From Dicaeum eximium (lineage: Eukaryota > Chordata > Aves > Passeriformes > Dicaeidae), in contig VWZP01005794.1 in assembly GCA_013396995.1 (NCBI GenBank), forward strand, positions 981,685-1,045,684: a stretch of 64,000 nt of DNA, in the 5' to 3' direction. Within the stretch, counting starts at the first letter, position 1; each line of letters begins with the position of its first letter. Both the position numbers and the translations under genes were made by a program. Of this stretch, positions 35,616 through 46,363 are shown piece after piece. Below the pieces are notes generated by a model, which saw only the letters and a list, made by a program, of their open reading frames with translations, searched no databases and was not told the origin of the DNA.

Positions 35616-36796
35616 GATGCTGGCCAAACACCATGCACCTACAAAAGCCACTCACTCACTCTCTCCTGCTACAGCTCAGCAGAGGAGAGAAATATTAATG
35701 AAGGGTGCATGAGTTGAGATAAGGACCAGGAGAAAACACTCAAAGGGCAAACCAGGCTCAGCTTGAAGATATAAAGTGAATTTATTACTAACAAGATCAG
35801 AATAGTAGAATGACAAGTAAAATAAGCCCTTAAACCCACCTTTTTTCCCCCCCTAACCCCTCCTTCCTTCTTGCTGACAGTGCAGGGGGACAGGGCATTG
35901 GGGTTTGGTCAGTTCGTCCCCCAAGATTTTCTTCCACTGCTCAGGGAGATGAGTTCTTCTCCTGCTGCACCATGGGGTCCCTTCCCATGGGAGACACTTC
36001 TCCATGAACTTCTCTAACATGGGTCTGCTCTCATAAGTAGCAGTCCGCCTAAAACTGATGCAGTGTGAGTTCCAAGGCACACAGTCCTCCCAAAACTGAT
36101 GCAAAGTTTGTCTCTCTTTCCACGGGGTGCAGCCCTCCAAGGACAGGCTGCTCCAGCCTGGCAGAAGGGCCCTCTCCCTCCTCTGGGTCTCCCACAAGAT
36201 CACAGCCTCCTCCAGGCACCCACCTGCTCTGGTGTGGGCACCTCCCCCACGGGCTGTGGGTGGATCTCTGCATCCCCTGTGGATCCCCACGGGCTGTGGG
36301 TGGATCTCTGCATCCCCTGTGGATCCCCACGGGCTGTGGGTGGATCTCTGCATCCCCTGTGGATCCCCACGGGCTGTGGGTGGATCTCTGCATCCCCTGT
36401 GGATCCCCAAGGGCTGCAGAGGCACAGCTGCTTCACCATGGTGTCACCACGGCCTGCAGAGAAATCTTGGCTCTGGCACCTGGAGCACCTCCTGCCCCTC
36501 CTTCTCCACTGACCTTGGTGTCTCCATTGTTGTTTCTCTTTTATGTTATCACTCTTACTCTGGCTGGAAAATTACAACTGTGCCCCCACCTTTGTTTTGA
36601 TTTGTTCTTACACATGCTATAACAGAGGCACTACCAACCATCTCTAGTTGGCCCACCTTGGCCAGCAGCCTGTCCACCTTCAGAGCCATCAGGGATTAGC
36701 TGTGCTAGACATGGTGGAAGCTTCCAGCAGCTTCTGACAGAAGCCACCTCTGTGGCCACCCTGCTACTGAAAACCAGGCCATGCAAAACCAACACT
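35608..36796 (+). mobile_element. LTR element family A, near full length, plus orientation
   Basis: It starts TGTGGTTTGATGCTGGCC at 35608, followed by a CACTCACTCTCTCCTGCTAC block, GATAAGGACCAGGAGAAAAC, a stretch with TTTATTACTAACAAGATCAG, and several related GC-rich blocks. Then come four copies of a 40-bp unit (36251-36410), the GGCACCTGGAGCACCTCCTG block near 36477, and the end GCCATGCAAAACCAACAC near 36778-36795. It parallels the element at 40968-42457 block for block. The end is not flanked by a clear target duplication. At about 1.2 kb it is long for an LTR, but no gag, pol or env is visible. It may be a long solo LTR or a non-autonomous LTR element. Confidence 0.78.
36251..36410 (+). 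repeat. Four tandem copies of a 40-bp unit inside family A
   Basis: Units lie at 36251-36290, 36291-36330, 36331-36370 and 36371-36410. The first three are identical and the fourth differs only at its last base. Each begins GGGCTGTGGGTGGATCTCTG and ends GGATCCCCAC or CCCCAA. The corresponding place in the 41-kb copy has a single diverged unit. Because 40 is not a multiple of three, the array keeps several frames open on both strands, producing the long but meaningless open frames at 35853-36425 and 36065-36622. Confidence 0.97.
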
Positions 36797-39511
36797 GGTG
36801 CTTAGTAGAGGTTTTAGTTTCATTTGCCACAACTGAATCCTAGAACATCCTTGCTAATCCTTTATGGAGTAAGACTGCTGCAAGAGCTAGAATCAGTGGA
36901 CGTATGAATGAATATGAGATGCTTGAGGAGACTCAACACCGTCTTACAAAACTTCCAACATTGTCCATAATCGTGTTGATAAGGGAAACCTGTTTGATAC
37001 TCTGTAGCACAAAGTACAAACAAAGGATGAGAAAGAGTAGGGAGGGGGATTGCTCTATCAGTGCCTCTCCTGATGAAGCATGTGGCATGCACATAGTCAG
37101 TAACCTGTGACAGGTCCCCACACCCTCAGTGGTAAAAGGAGTAATAGCATTCACATTTTGCTTCTGCAACTCAGAAATCATATACACTATAGTACACATG
37201 ATAAGTAGGTTATCATTTTAAAGACTAATGTGTGTGCTTCTGCTCAAACCCTCCCAAACACAGAAGTGGATGTTTCTGTACCCCTGAAACAGCACAAACT
37301 TGGATGCAGCATCTCTATTTGGCTTTGCTCCACACCAATGTAGTTCTCAGTAGCAGTGAGAAATATATGTTCAACAATATTAGAAAAGAAGAGAGAATGA
37401 AAAAGCTTCATTATAAGACTGTTAATCTACATTTTGAATGTTGTCTACAGATGGCCTCCTTAGCATCTGAAAGGGTAATATAGAACTGAAAACTGGAAGA
37501 AGTATGATCATAAGCATGGCCCAGTTCCAGTGCAAAGAACTAAATATGAAAGTCTGTAAAAGACATGAAGGCTATTTACAGAGCTGTATGAATGTCATGG
37601 ACATGTGCACATAGGTCTTGAGGATCCAGAATTTCTTGCAGTGAGAGATTAGGGGCTATATAAAAAAAAAAAAACCCAGCTCAAAACAAAGGAATTAAGA
37701 TTGTTCTTCTGAAGGATGGAATTCTTCATCAAAGGGCACAGAGGAAATATGAAGTTGCATGTCTCGAGAAAGAAACACATCATTAAATATATAGAAATCT
37801 TGACTAGATCAGCAAGTCACTGAGCTGAAAATAGGACATTAATCTGAATTATGTTTGCAGTTTACTCTTGTCTAAGTACTATCTGACAGCCACTGCTGGA
37901 AAGAGGACATGAGAGAGAGACAAAACCTTTCTTTTTTCCTTATTTATCTGCAGAGACTATTAAAAACTTTTATACTGAATACTTATGCTATGTACTGATA
38001 AAATCCTGAATATTTCATTCTTATTTCCTCACATTAATCACTCATTTATTATGCATGTCCTCTTTCAGAAATTTTTACTTAGTCTCCAGTCACTCTTATC
38101 TAAATCCTTCATAGTTATTCAGGAATCATACTCTTTAATTGAAGTTGAGCTTGAAGATCTCTTGCTTTTTTTTTTCCTCAGAGTATTTTCCAATCTAATG
38201 TTTCTATGAGATTTTTCTAAGTGCTATTAAGACCAGTGAAAAGTTAAAAGAAAAGTAAGCAAAAAAAAATCTAAATTTGATTATTTAATTTCCTTCTGCT
38301 CTATAATTTGGGCGTCATGCTTAAATATTCTTTTCTTTCACTTGTCTCAATTTATTTTTTAGGCCATTCTGATATCACCAACAATTTTATAACTTTTTAA
38401 ATTTCCATAGAAAACATAATTTTTATACATTCATTTTCCCTGATCAGCAATGAAATTCAGCTCAGATAATATCAAGACATTTCTTAAGTTTCAATCCCTC
38501 AAAGACCACTGTTGTAACTGACTTCTTTCTTTGTAAAAAGTTCACCCCTTCCATCTTTTGTCTGAGCTGTTTCCTTTCATGATTTCATATTATAGCACTA
38601 TTGCACTTTAATAGATCCTTATGGCATTGTGCTTGACTCCAGATTTGAGATAAGAAAAAAAAATGCTATATGTCATGTTTACCTGCCATTGTAAGAACAT
38701 TGTCACTTACCATATTATTATTGGAAAAATACAGTAAACACCTTGTACTGACTGTTTATATAGTTATAGTAATGCTAAATTTTTATTTAAATCTTGGGGA
38801 ATGTTTAATGTAATTTAAATTAGTAATTTCAATTTCTCCCATCTGTGCTGTGGCTTTACCTGTGTAAATGAAAAATTTTTTCATTTTCATCTTAATTTCT
38901 TTTTTTTTTTCCTTTTTCTACTTTTAATTTTTGCTCACTATTTTTCCTGATTAGTGTTCAATGAAAGGCCCCAGAACCTTTGCTGTAGAATTTAACTCTC
39001 CTGGGAAACATTTTGAAGGCAGGCAGGCCATGCACCTTTAACTGAAGTATTTCATAATGCCTTACAAAATTAAAATGTAGCCTATGTAGTTTATTTTAAT
39101 TGACTAGAGGTATTAAATGTTACCAAATATTTGTAAAGGCAGACCTCAGAAATCAGTAATGTCTGTTGTTAGATAACTATAAGCTTGTATATAACATAAC
39201 TAAAATTGAATAAGCTTATTATCAATCAATCAATCAAATGTAAATTTCTATCACCACCAGAACCATCGTTAAAAAATAATCTCCTGTTTTTCAGGAGATA
39301 ATATAATATGATAATAATTTGATATGATAATAATTTGATAATAAATTATAAAATAATAATAATAATAATAATTTGATAAAATAGTTGATACTATGAAAAT
39401 TGATATTATCTATCACTGTTCAAAAATATATGCTATGTTGTTAGTCCAAAAATACTGTTTAATATATTTTGGCACAAGGAAATATTTTTATGAAGGTACT
39501 GTAGAGATATC
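36797..39511. other. Unique AT-rich DNA, nothing recognised
   Basis: No mobile element or exon is supported. Overlapping open frames at 36862-37199 lack motifs. A perfect 8-bp stem with a five-T loop (ATCTCCTG / CAGGAGAT) lies at 39279-39299, beside an AT-only tract. Confidence 0.4.
39300..39385. repeat. AT-rich low-complexity tract
   Basis: Imperfect ATAATTTGAT and AAT units, almost free of G and C. It follows the short hairpin at 39279-39299. Confidence 0.8.
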
Positions 39512-40114
39512 TGTGACAATTTAGATCCAACCCTGTGTCTTGAGCATAATCTTATCAGTAAACCTAACATTAATTTGTTGCCGTGTTTGCCAGAGACTAG
39601 AAAGATTGATCTCTCAAGACATTTTGGGATGCCTCTGGGGGAAGTTGGGCAGGGCAGGCCTTGCCCTGAGGGTTTTAAGGCTGAACATGAGGCAAGCAGG
39701 TCTCTTGATCCTACCCTGCCCTTGGAGTTTCTGTCTGAACATGCTTGGAACTCAGGAGTTGGTAGCTATATGTGTGCTATTCTATATAATTTCTATCTTT
39801 TTGTCCTTCTCTCTTTATTCTTTTTCTAATTCCCTCTTCCGGGAACATTTCAAGTAACTTAACATGAAATAGGTTCAAAATTTGCTAAGTTGAATAGGCC
39901 AAATTAATGCTGTGGGGGTTTTTTGTGTTGGTTGGATGTTGTACAAAACCTTTTCCAAATTCCTTGATTTTCCATAATTTGCCAATAAAGTTCTATCTTG
40001 GTTTGACCTCGTGGGAATATCTGGTTGGTATTTTTCCCATGTGTCTGACCCAGAGTACAGGAACCTCTGTAAAGCCCTTTCAGCAAGTTGTTTGAGGCCT
40101 TAGGATGGTCCACA
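39512..40114 (+). mobile_element. Probable solo LTR (family E), plus orientation
   Basis: The segment could start at TGTGACAATT (39512) and end at GGTCCACA (40114). A TATATAA box lies at 39783-39789 and AATAAA at 39984-39989, in the order and spacing of U3, R and U5. The blocks around GGTTTGACCTCGTGGGAATA near 39999 and GTGTCTGACCCAGAGTACAG near 40041 resemble the U5 end of an LTR type I associate with bird endogenous retroviruses. I could not find a clear target-site duplication, so both ends, the left one above all, are approximate. Confidence 0.5.
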
Positions 40115-40967
40115 AAAATATTTTGTGTGAATATTTTATGGTTCCTTATTCCTTCATTACTGTTTTTTGTGTTATTAAATTTGTTACCCAGCTTATTTTT
40201 CCTTGTAAATATTTTGGAGAATCTTTGGCCATTCTGACTGGTATAATTTCATTCATATATTTATCCTGTTAGTGTAATAATTTTAAGTTTTGCTTTTCCA
40301 GGTGTGTGTGTTGAAAGAGATATGACCCATGCCTGTAAACCTTAAATACTTTTTAACTCTTTCAGTTTGTATCATGGGTAGTACACAGAATGGTTTTGTT
40401 TTAGCACAGGAGTTCTTCATTGCTGTCGATAAGTCCAGAAGTAGCATAAATGCGTTATTTAAAAAAAAAAAAATTGTAGAAGGTTAAATTAGTTTGCACC
40501 TAAACAGTTTCTCAATTGGCTTACACTGCCAAGGGCTTATGCTATCACACCTGGTCTTTGTTCTTCTGGTCTGTACTTTTGACAGAATTCATATTTCTTC
40601 TGGAATTACAACTCTTTGTAGTACAGGGGGTGCTCTGGCAGTAAAGCCTGTACCTCTTGAGCAATGGATTGTTTATTTCCATTCATGTAAATGGTCTCAA
40701 CGCAGAAAGCTCAGAATTCCTTTTTCAAAAGTGAAATTAATCCACTTGAACTGTCAATAATTTATTTAGGTAACTGTGTTTCAAAACGCCTAAACTGAAG
40801 ATTACTTGATTCATTTCAAAGGAGAAATTGAATAAGAGGAAATGTATATTTAATATATAGATTTGCATCGAAATAATGACTGGGTATTCCTGCTATCACT
40901 TCCTGTGACTCCATGTATGGTTTTCAATGTACAGATTTACAAGAGGAGAGTTTTCTTCCTTGATAAA
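40115..40967. other. Unique AT-rich DNA between two LTR elements
   Basis: No repeat or gene is recognised. An A run lies near 40461-40473. Confidence 0.45.
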
Positions 40968-42457
40968 TGTAGTGGGTTGACCTTGGCTGGATGCCAGGCA
41001 CCCACCAAAACCTCTCTGTCACTCACCTGCTCAGCTGGACAGAGGAGAGAAAATTTAAGGAAGGGTTCATGAGTTGAGATGAGGACTGGGAGGGATCACT
41101 CATCAAATACCATCAAGGGCAAAACAGAATCAAATTAGAGACATTAAATGAGTTTATTACTAACAAAATAAGAGCAGGGTAATGAGAAGTAAAGTAAGAT
41201 CTTAAAAACAGTATCTGCTCACCCCTCCCACCTTCCCAGCTCTACCTCCTCCCCCAGCGGTGCAAGGAGACAGGAATGGGGGTTATGGTCAGTTCATCAC
41301 CCATGGCTTCTGCCATTGCTCAGGAAGGAGTCCTTCCTTGCTCCAGCATGGGATCCCTCCCACAGGAGATCGTTCTCCATGAACTTCTCCAACATGAGTC
41401 CGTCCCACAGGTAACAGTCCTCCCCAAACTGCTGCAGCATGGATCACTCTGCTAAGGAATGCAGTCCTTCAAGGGCAGGATGCTCCAGTGTGAGCTCCTC
41501 TCTCCACAGGCCCCCCACACCATCACAGGCTCGTCCCAGGCATCCTCCTGCTCTGGCATGGGTCTCCTCCGCATGATGCAGGTGGATCTCTGCATCACCG
41601 TGGACTTCGTGGGCTGCAGGAGCACAGCTGCTTCAGTCATAAGGGCAGTAGAACAGAACAGCATAAGGATGGTAGAAGAGAACAACATTTTATTCTTATC
41701 AGGGACGGTAGAAAAGAACAGCACAGCCATGTAGAAATAGATAAAGGATGTAAGTCAGGCAAACAAAAGTCATGCAAAACCCAAGCAGGATGCCAGCTCA
41801 GCTCTGCAAGACTGACAAAGTAGAAATTATGCAAAACAACAGTATGGTGCTTACTCAAAAGCTGGAGTCAAAGGACAGCTACCTGAAAAAGACACCAGGC
41901 ATGAAGACAAACCCCAAAGAACCAAGTAAGGACTTCTGATAAGGGGTACAACTGTTTCAGGTAAAGTCAAAGGAAGTGGAGATAGCTAATGAATATGAAA
42001 TCAGTGTGTATGATAAAAACTGTTCACTTGCTGCTCAGGGCACTAAAATGGAGGAAGGATCCCTGAGAGACCAGTGCACTGCAATAAAGAATGCCTGCTA
42101 TCTAATACTCAAAACTCTGTTGGAAAGTTTCTAGCTGTCTGGTTTTGGTATCATCACCACAGGCTGCAGGGGAACCTCAGCTCTGGCACCTGGAGCACCT
42201 GCTCCTCCTCCTTCTGCACTGACCTTGGTGTCTGCAGGGCTGTTCCTCTCACATGTTCTCACCTCATTTTTCTCTGGCCAAAACTACAACTGTGCAGTAA
42301 CAATTGGCCCAGCCTTGTCCAGCAGCATGTCCAGCTTTGGAGCTGCCAGAGACTGGGACTGCCAGACATGGAGGGAGCTTCTGGCAGCTTCTTACAGAAT
42401 CCACACCCATAGCCCCCTGCTACCAAAGCTTGGCCATGGAAACCTAATACAGCAACA
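40968..42457 (+). mobile_element. LTR element family A, copy 3, plus orientation, interrupted
   Basis: It starts TGTAGTGGGTTGACCTTGG at 40968 and follows the same block order as 35608-36796: CACTCACCTGCTCAGCTGG, GAGATGAGGACTGGGAGG, GTTTATTACTAACAAAAT, the GGTCAGTTCATCACCC block, CTCCATGAACTTCTCCAACA, and a single GGTGGATCTCTGCATC unit near 41580. A 510-bp insert follows at 41641-42150. Family A then resumes at TCATCACCACAGGCTGCAGG (42151) and runs to about 42457. The flanking five bases ATAAA (40963-40967) and TTAAA (42458-42462) could be a decayed target duplication with one mismatch. Confidence 0.78.
41641..42150 (+). mobile_element. LTR-like insert (family G) in family A copy 3
   Basis: This 510-bp block is absent from the equivalent place in the other family A copies and is bracketed by TCAT (41637-41640 and 42151-42154), a possible 4-bp duplication. 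Near its right end AATAAAG (from 42085) and the sequence after it look like the R/U5 end of a retroviral LTR in plus orientation. The left 110 bp holds three related blocks (AGTAGAACAGAACAGCA, GGTAGAAGAGAACAACA, GGTAGAAAAGAACAGCACAG) that could be decayed U3 repeats. The ends lack the expected TG and CA, so the boundaries or the LTR status may be wrong. Confidence 0.5.
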
Positions 42458-44580
42458 TTAAAGTTTTTTCCAATTATCTGTTTGGTCCAGTCATTTCCTT
42501 TGGTTTTAATAATTAATCTCAAACTAATCAGGCTTACATACTTATTAGTATCAGTCTTTACTCAAGGGATTTCCTGAAGAGCAGAATGTCTTGCTTTAAC
42601 CCATTTTCATTTAATAACTGCAATGGTCAAATTTCAGCAATTTCATCTTTCAGTGCCTTTCTTAAAAATTTCTTACTGGAGACACTTTTAGAGAGTTTCT
42701 TAATTGGATTAGCACTTTAAAACTGAAGAGAGTGTTGTGCATGTGTCAGAAAAGAAATGTATTATATTATTTCCCCCCAAAATTAAGAAAAATATTTGAT
42801 AGAACTTTCAGATAAGCAAATGTGATGTTATCTCAGTGTGCAGTAACTGAGATACAAGTGAGAGTAAATTGTCACAACAGTTTATGGCACCAAAAAAACA
42901 GTTCTAAAATAACTGTGTTTTCTTCTAGTCACTATAAATATAGCCTTCAAGCAAATATAATACCAGAAAAATTCAATGTTCTGATATTTTCCTTAAAATC
43001 AATTTCTTAGTCTTCTTTAATATTAATTTCCTGTTTTGAAATTCTGTGGTAGGTCAAAGAGCTAAAATGAACACCTTGAAAAGTGTTATTTAATCTCATC
43101 AAGGTGAAACAATTTTAAACATATAATTTATATAATGGCTATGCTTCCATAAAAGCTATTGAGGTCAAAAATCAAAGGGTAACTGAGTGAGTCTATATCT
43201 CCCCAGTGAGGTAATAAATGCACTTTAACACTGACATTTCTTTGGGCAGTACCCTCAAGAGCTATTCGGTGTGCTTAAAATGCTGACATCAGTTAATCCA
43301 TTTGTTACATCACAGATTTGGGCATCTGTTACATTTTTTGCTTGATTGCTTTGTTTAAGGTTCATAGATCTATGTACAATGTCAGCTCTCCTGTGTGTGT
43401 TGTTACTTTATCTACATGGTGTTTTTACACTTCATTGATTAATCCATTTTGGTTATTATCTGGAAGTACTATTAGCAACAGCGATTTCCAAAATTCTTAT
43501 TAATTCAGTTCACACAAAAATTGAGATTTTTTTTTCTGGACCATAAACATAATAACTCAATTTAAAAAGAAAAATGAAATTAGGGCTGGCTTTCTTGCTT
43601 AGTGATAGATGTAGCAATTTGGTCATGAGGCAATAGCTGCTGATCGGTTTTTTTTTGAGAAAAGTCCAGATATGACATGAGATATTTCAAAATATGGCAA
43701 TAAAAAGTCATCTCCAGCAAGCAGCATTGTCACTTCATATGGAACAGAGCTCTGTTGGAGTTATTATTGAGGGAAAAAAAAAAGTCTTTTGTTGTCCTAT
43801 CTTTCTGAACTAAATTCTTGAGGCTAGGGACAACCATTTCTTGATTTTTTTTTTTTTCCCCAATTAACATTAAAATTCTTTATACAATTGGCAAATATGT
43901 CAACAGAAGATAGTAAAATATATTTTTTTCCTGTGATACTGACTGCAGTACAGTCATTCTGTAACATGATCCAGGGTAATGGGAAAATGTGTATCAAATC
44001 CTGTAGGTTTCACAGTGTAGTTCATAAAGTGACATCTGATGGAAAGCAAATGGTTGAGCTCAAGACAGCCATTCTGACTCTGTTACCCAGACAGGCCAAG
44101 TCTTGAGATGCTTGGCTGCATTCTGGACCACCAAGCCAACCCTTCTACCTATGGACACCTACAGAAATCGGTATGTAAACTTAGAAGTTTGCACTTCTAA
44201 TCTCAAGAATTTGCCTTTTGGTTTGAGCTGGAGCTTAGAAGTTTGAGCAGTTCAGAAGTAGTTGAGCAGGCACTTAAATCCAGAAGGAATTCCTGTGCAT
44301 TGCAGTGTTAATGCCTTTCTAGTTTCACTTTGAGTATTTGCCAAGGTATTAGAAAAAATGTTCTAAACTCTGCTAAACTTTAGGGAATATAATTTTGTCA
44401 TAGCTAGTTCATGTCAGGCAAAGATATTAAACATTAAGATAGACATTAAAAAGGACAGTGAATAGTATAGTCTCACAAAGCCAGACAAAGTTCAGTATCA
44501 GGGTGCCTAATTTGGTAGATCAGTAGAGTTAACAGATGACTAGGAAACCAGCAGACTAGATTTTTGGGACCGCTTTTGTA
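42458..44580. other. Unique AT-rich DNA, nothing recognised
   Basis: No repeat family is recognised. The 72-codon frame at 43888-44106 has no motif. Short T runs occur near 43530 and 43845. Confidence 0.4.
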
Positions 44581-45147
44581 GTCGCTGCAGTTTAACCCCA
44601 GCCATCAGCCAAGCCCCACACAGCTGCTCGCTCACTCCCACCAGCAGGACCAGGGAGAGAACTGGAAGAGTAAAAGTTGTAGAACTTGTGGGTTGAGATA
44701 AAGACAGTTTAATGGGGAAAGCACATACACAAAACAAAAGAAGGAGCTAACTCACGGCTTCCCGAGAGCAGGCAGTTGTTCAGCACCCTCCAGGAGATCA
44801 GGTCCTCATCACATGCATTGGGTACTTGGGAAGACAAGTGTCATCACTCCAGTGTGTCCTCCTGCCTCCTCCTTCCCTCCACTTTGTACACTAACCATGA
44901 TGCTCTGGAATATCCCTCTGGTCAGTCTGGGTCACCTGTCCTGGCTCCTCCCAGCCTCTCGCTCCCACCCCCAGCCTCCTCTCCAGCGTGGAAGTACAAA
45001 AAGCAGAAAAGGCCTTGGCCCTGTGCAAGCCCAGCTCAGCAGTAACACAAACATCTCTGGATTATCAACCCTGTGTTCTGCACAGATCCAAAACACAGCC
45101 CCATACTTGACATTGTGAAGAAAATTATCTCAGAAAAAACCAGCACA
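44581..45147 (-). mobile_element. Near full-length LTR (family B), minus orientation
   Basis: On the minus strand it starts TGTGCTGGTTTTTTCTGAGA at 45147 and continues through TTTTCTTCACAATGTCAAG, a GGGCTGTGTTTTGGATCTGT block, GCCAAGGCCTTTTCTGCTTT, and the GAGGAGGCTGGGGGTGGGAG block near 44970. Next comes a gap of poor similarity, an ATTAAA polyadenylation-type signal (plus-strand 44708-44713), CTCAACCCACAAGTTC, and the terminal GGGGTTAAACTGCAG near 44583. This order matches the copies at 22197 and 62964. Solo LTRs of this type are frequent in bird genomes and I take them to be class III (ERVL-like). No clear flanking duplication was found. Confidence 0.8.
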
Positions 45148-45695
45148 AGTTTTAATCAAATTTATTTGTTAAATGGATAAAATCTGGTAAATCAGTGAGG
45201 CTTTTTAGATACGCAAGTATATTTAAATGATAATGGTGCTTCTAAAAGTTCTATTAATTACCTGCTTTTTCATGATGCATTTTAGTTTCATCATATGACT
45301 CCACTTTTGATGCACTGATAGATAGCACCTACCACATAAGAGTAATTGCAGGCACAGTAAAAGCATGCTGAATATGTAAACGTGAAGTAAATATCTTTTT
45401 TTTCTAAGGAATCTTTGAGTTTAGGAACAATAGAAGAATTCTAACATTTCAGTGTTTGAGAATATAGAATAATTTTGCTTTTGTAGTGAAAATATTTGAG
45501 GACGATAAACTTGGTACATAAGTTATAGGTATCCTGAGAATAATTAATTTTACTTTACAAGAAATTATTTTGAAACTGAATATTTCAGACTTAAAATTAA
45601 ATAATAAGTGGTTAAATATTGCCGATGTTTTTAAAGATTACCTAGATTTTATTTCCAGATAAGAAATTAAGTCAAATGTTAATGCCATATTGATC
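45148..45695. other. Unique AT-rich DNA between two LTRs
   Basis: Nothing recognisable beyond simple AT-rich sequence. Confidence 0.45.
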
Positions 45696-45700
45696 CATTT
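45696..45700. repeat. Left 5-bp target-site duplication CATTT
   Basis: CATTT directly precedes the LTR at 45701 and is repeated exactly at 46364-46368. Confidence 0.88.
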
Positions 45701-46363
45701 TGTTGTGGTTTTTTTCTCTTGGTCACAACAAGGATGGGAGCCCAACTCCCAGGGCCCTTTGGAGGGAGCTCCCCTGCTGAGTTCTTTTCCAGGGGTGAAG
45801 AACGAGCTGGACACTGTTTCTCTTGGTCTTCAGGGCTTTGTTTATTCTTATCTTATCTTAAGTTCAGCACACCGTCTGCACCGGACTTAGCATGCGAAAG
45901 GCGAGGCACAAAATGGATCCTGAGCACCCAAAACCAAGGCCTTTTAAGATATTTTACCCAATTATCTTCTAATACGTACTTTGTTTCTACTTTACTACCA
46001 ATAACTCCCACTAACCCATACACGTAACTTCCACACTATTACTCACACTAACCAATAGTCTTCTACAACAAGTACTACAAGAAATGGAGGTGAAAAGGAA
46101 CAAGAAGGAAGAAGGGGCGACACCCAAATTCCACCATCTTGTCCTATTCCCTCTCATATTAAAATCCTAAAACCCTAATTTCTACACTCTATGATACACT
46201 GTGTAACAAACTACTACTGCCATATATTAAAATCCTGTGTGCTCTAACTCATCCCAAAGTTTTGGCAATTTTTCCCAGGGACGAAGGTTAAAAGCAGTGT
46301 TCTGCTGAGGGTCAGAATTTCTTAAAACAGGCAGAGATATTCTCTGTGCCCTGGATCCCGACA
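45701..46363 (-). mobile_element. Intact 663-bp solo LTR (family C), minus orientation
   Basis: On the minus strand it begins TGTCGGGATCCAGGGC at 46363 and ends AACCACAACA at 45701, the TG...CA ends of a retroviral LTR. It is flanked by a perfect CATTT duplication (45696-45700 and 46364-46368). A CTTAAAAGG stretch (plus-strand about 45943-45951) may serve as a TATA-like box, and AATAAA lies at plus-strand 45841-45846, about 140 bp from the 3' end. A 5-bp duplication fits class III (ERVL-like) elements, though some other classes also give 5 bp. No internal viral sequence remains. Clean ends and duplication suggest a fairly recent insertion. Confidence 0.9.

Noticed and set aside
36251..36410. 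Regular 40-bp repeats as a possible CRISPR array
   Set aside because: The units are contiguous with no variable spacers, lie inside an avian LTR element, and the surroundings are vertebrate.
35853..36622. Overlapping open frames of 137-190 codons on both strands
   Set aside because: They are produced by the four 40-bp repeats and GC-rich LTR sequence. The peptides simply repeat the same unit in shifted frames, and the frames exist on both strands at once.
1..36796. Two family A copies as the two LTRs of one large provirus
   Set aside because: The 35 kb between them hold CR1 copies and unique DNA, no gag, pol or env, and more family A copies occur in other positions and orientations.
42074..42522. 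112-codon and 87-codon frames at 42.1-42.5 kb
   Set aside because: They lie in the tail of a family A LTR element and match frames seen in its other copies.
44776..45118. Open frames of 89-101 codons at 44.8-45.1 kb
   Set aside because: They are antisense readings through the family B LTR.
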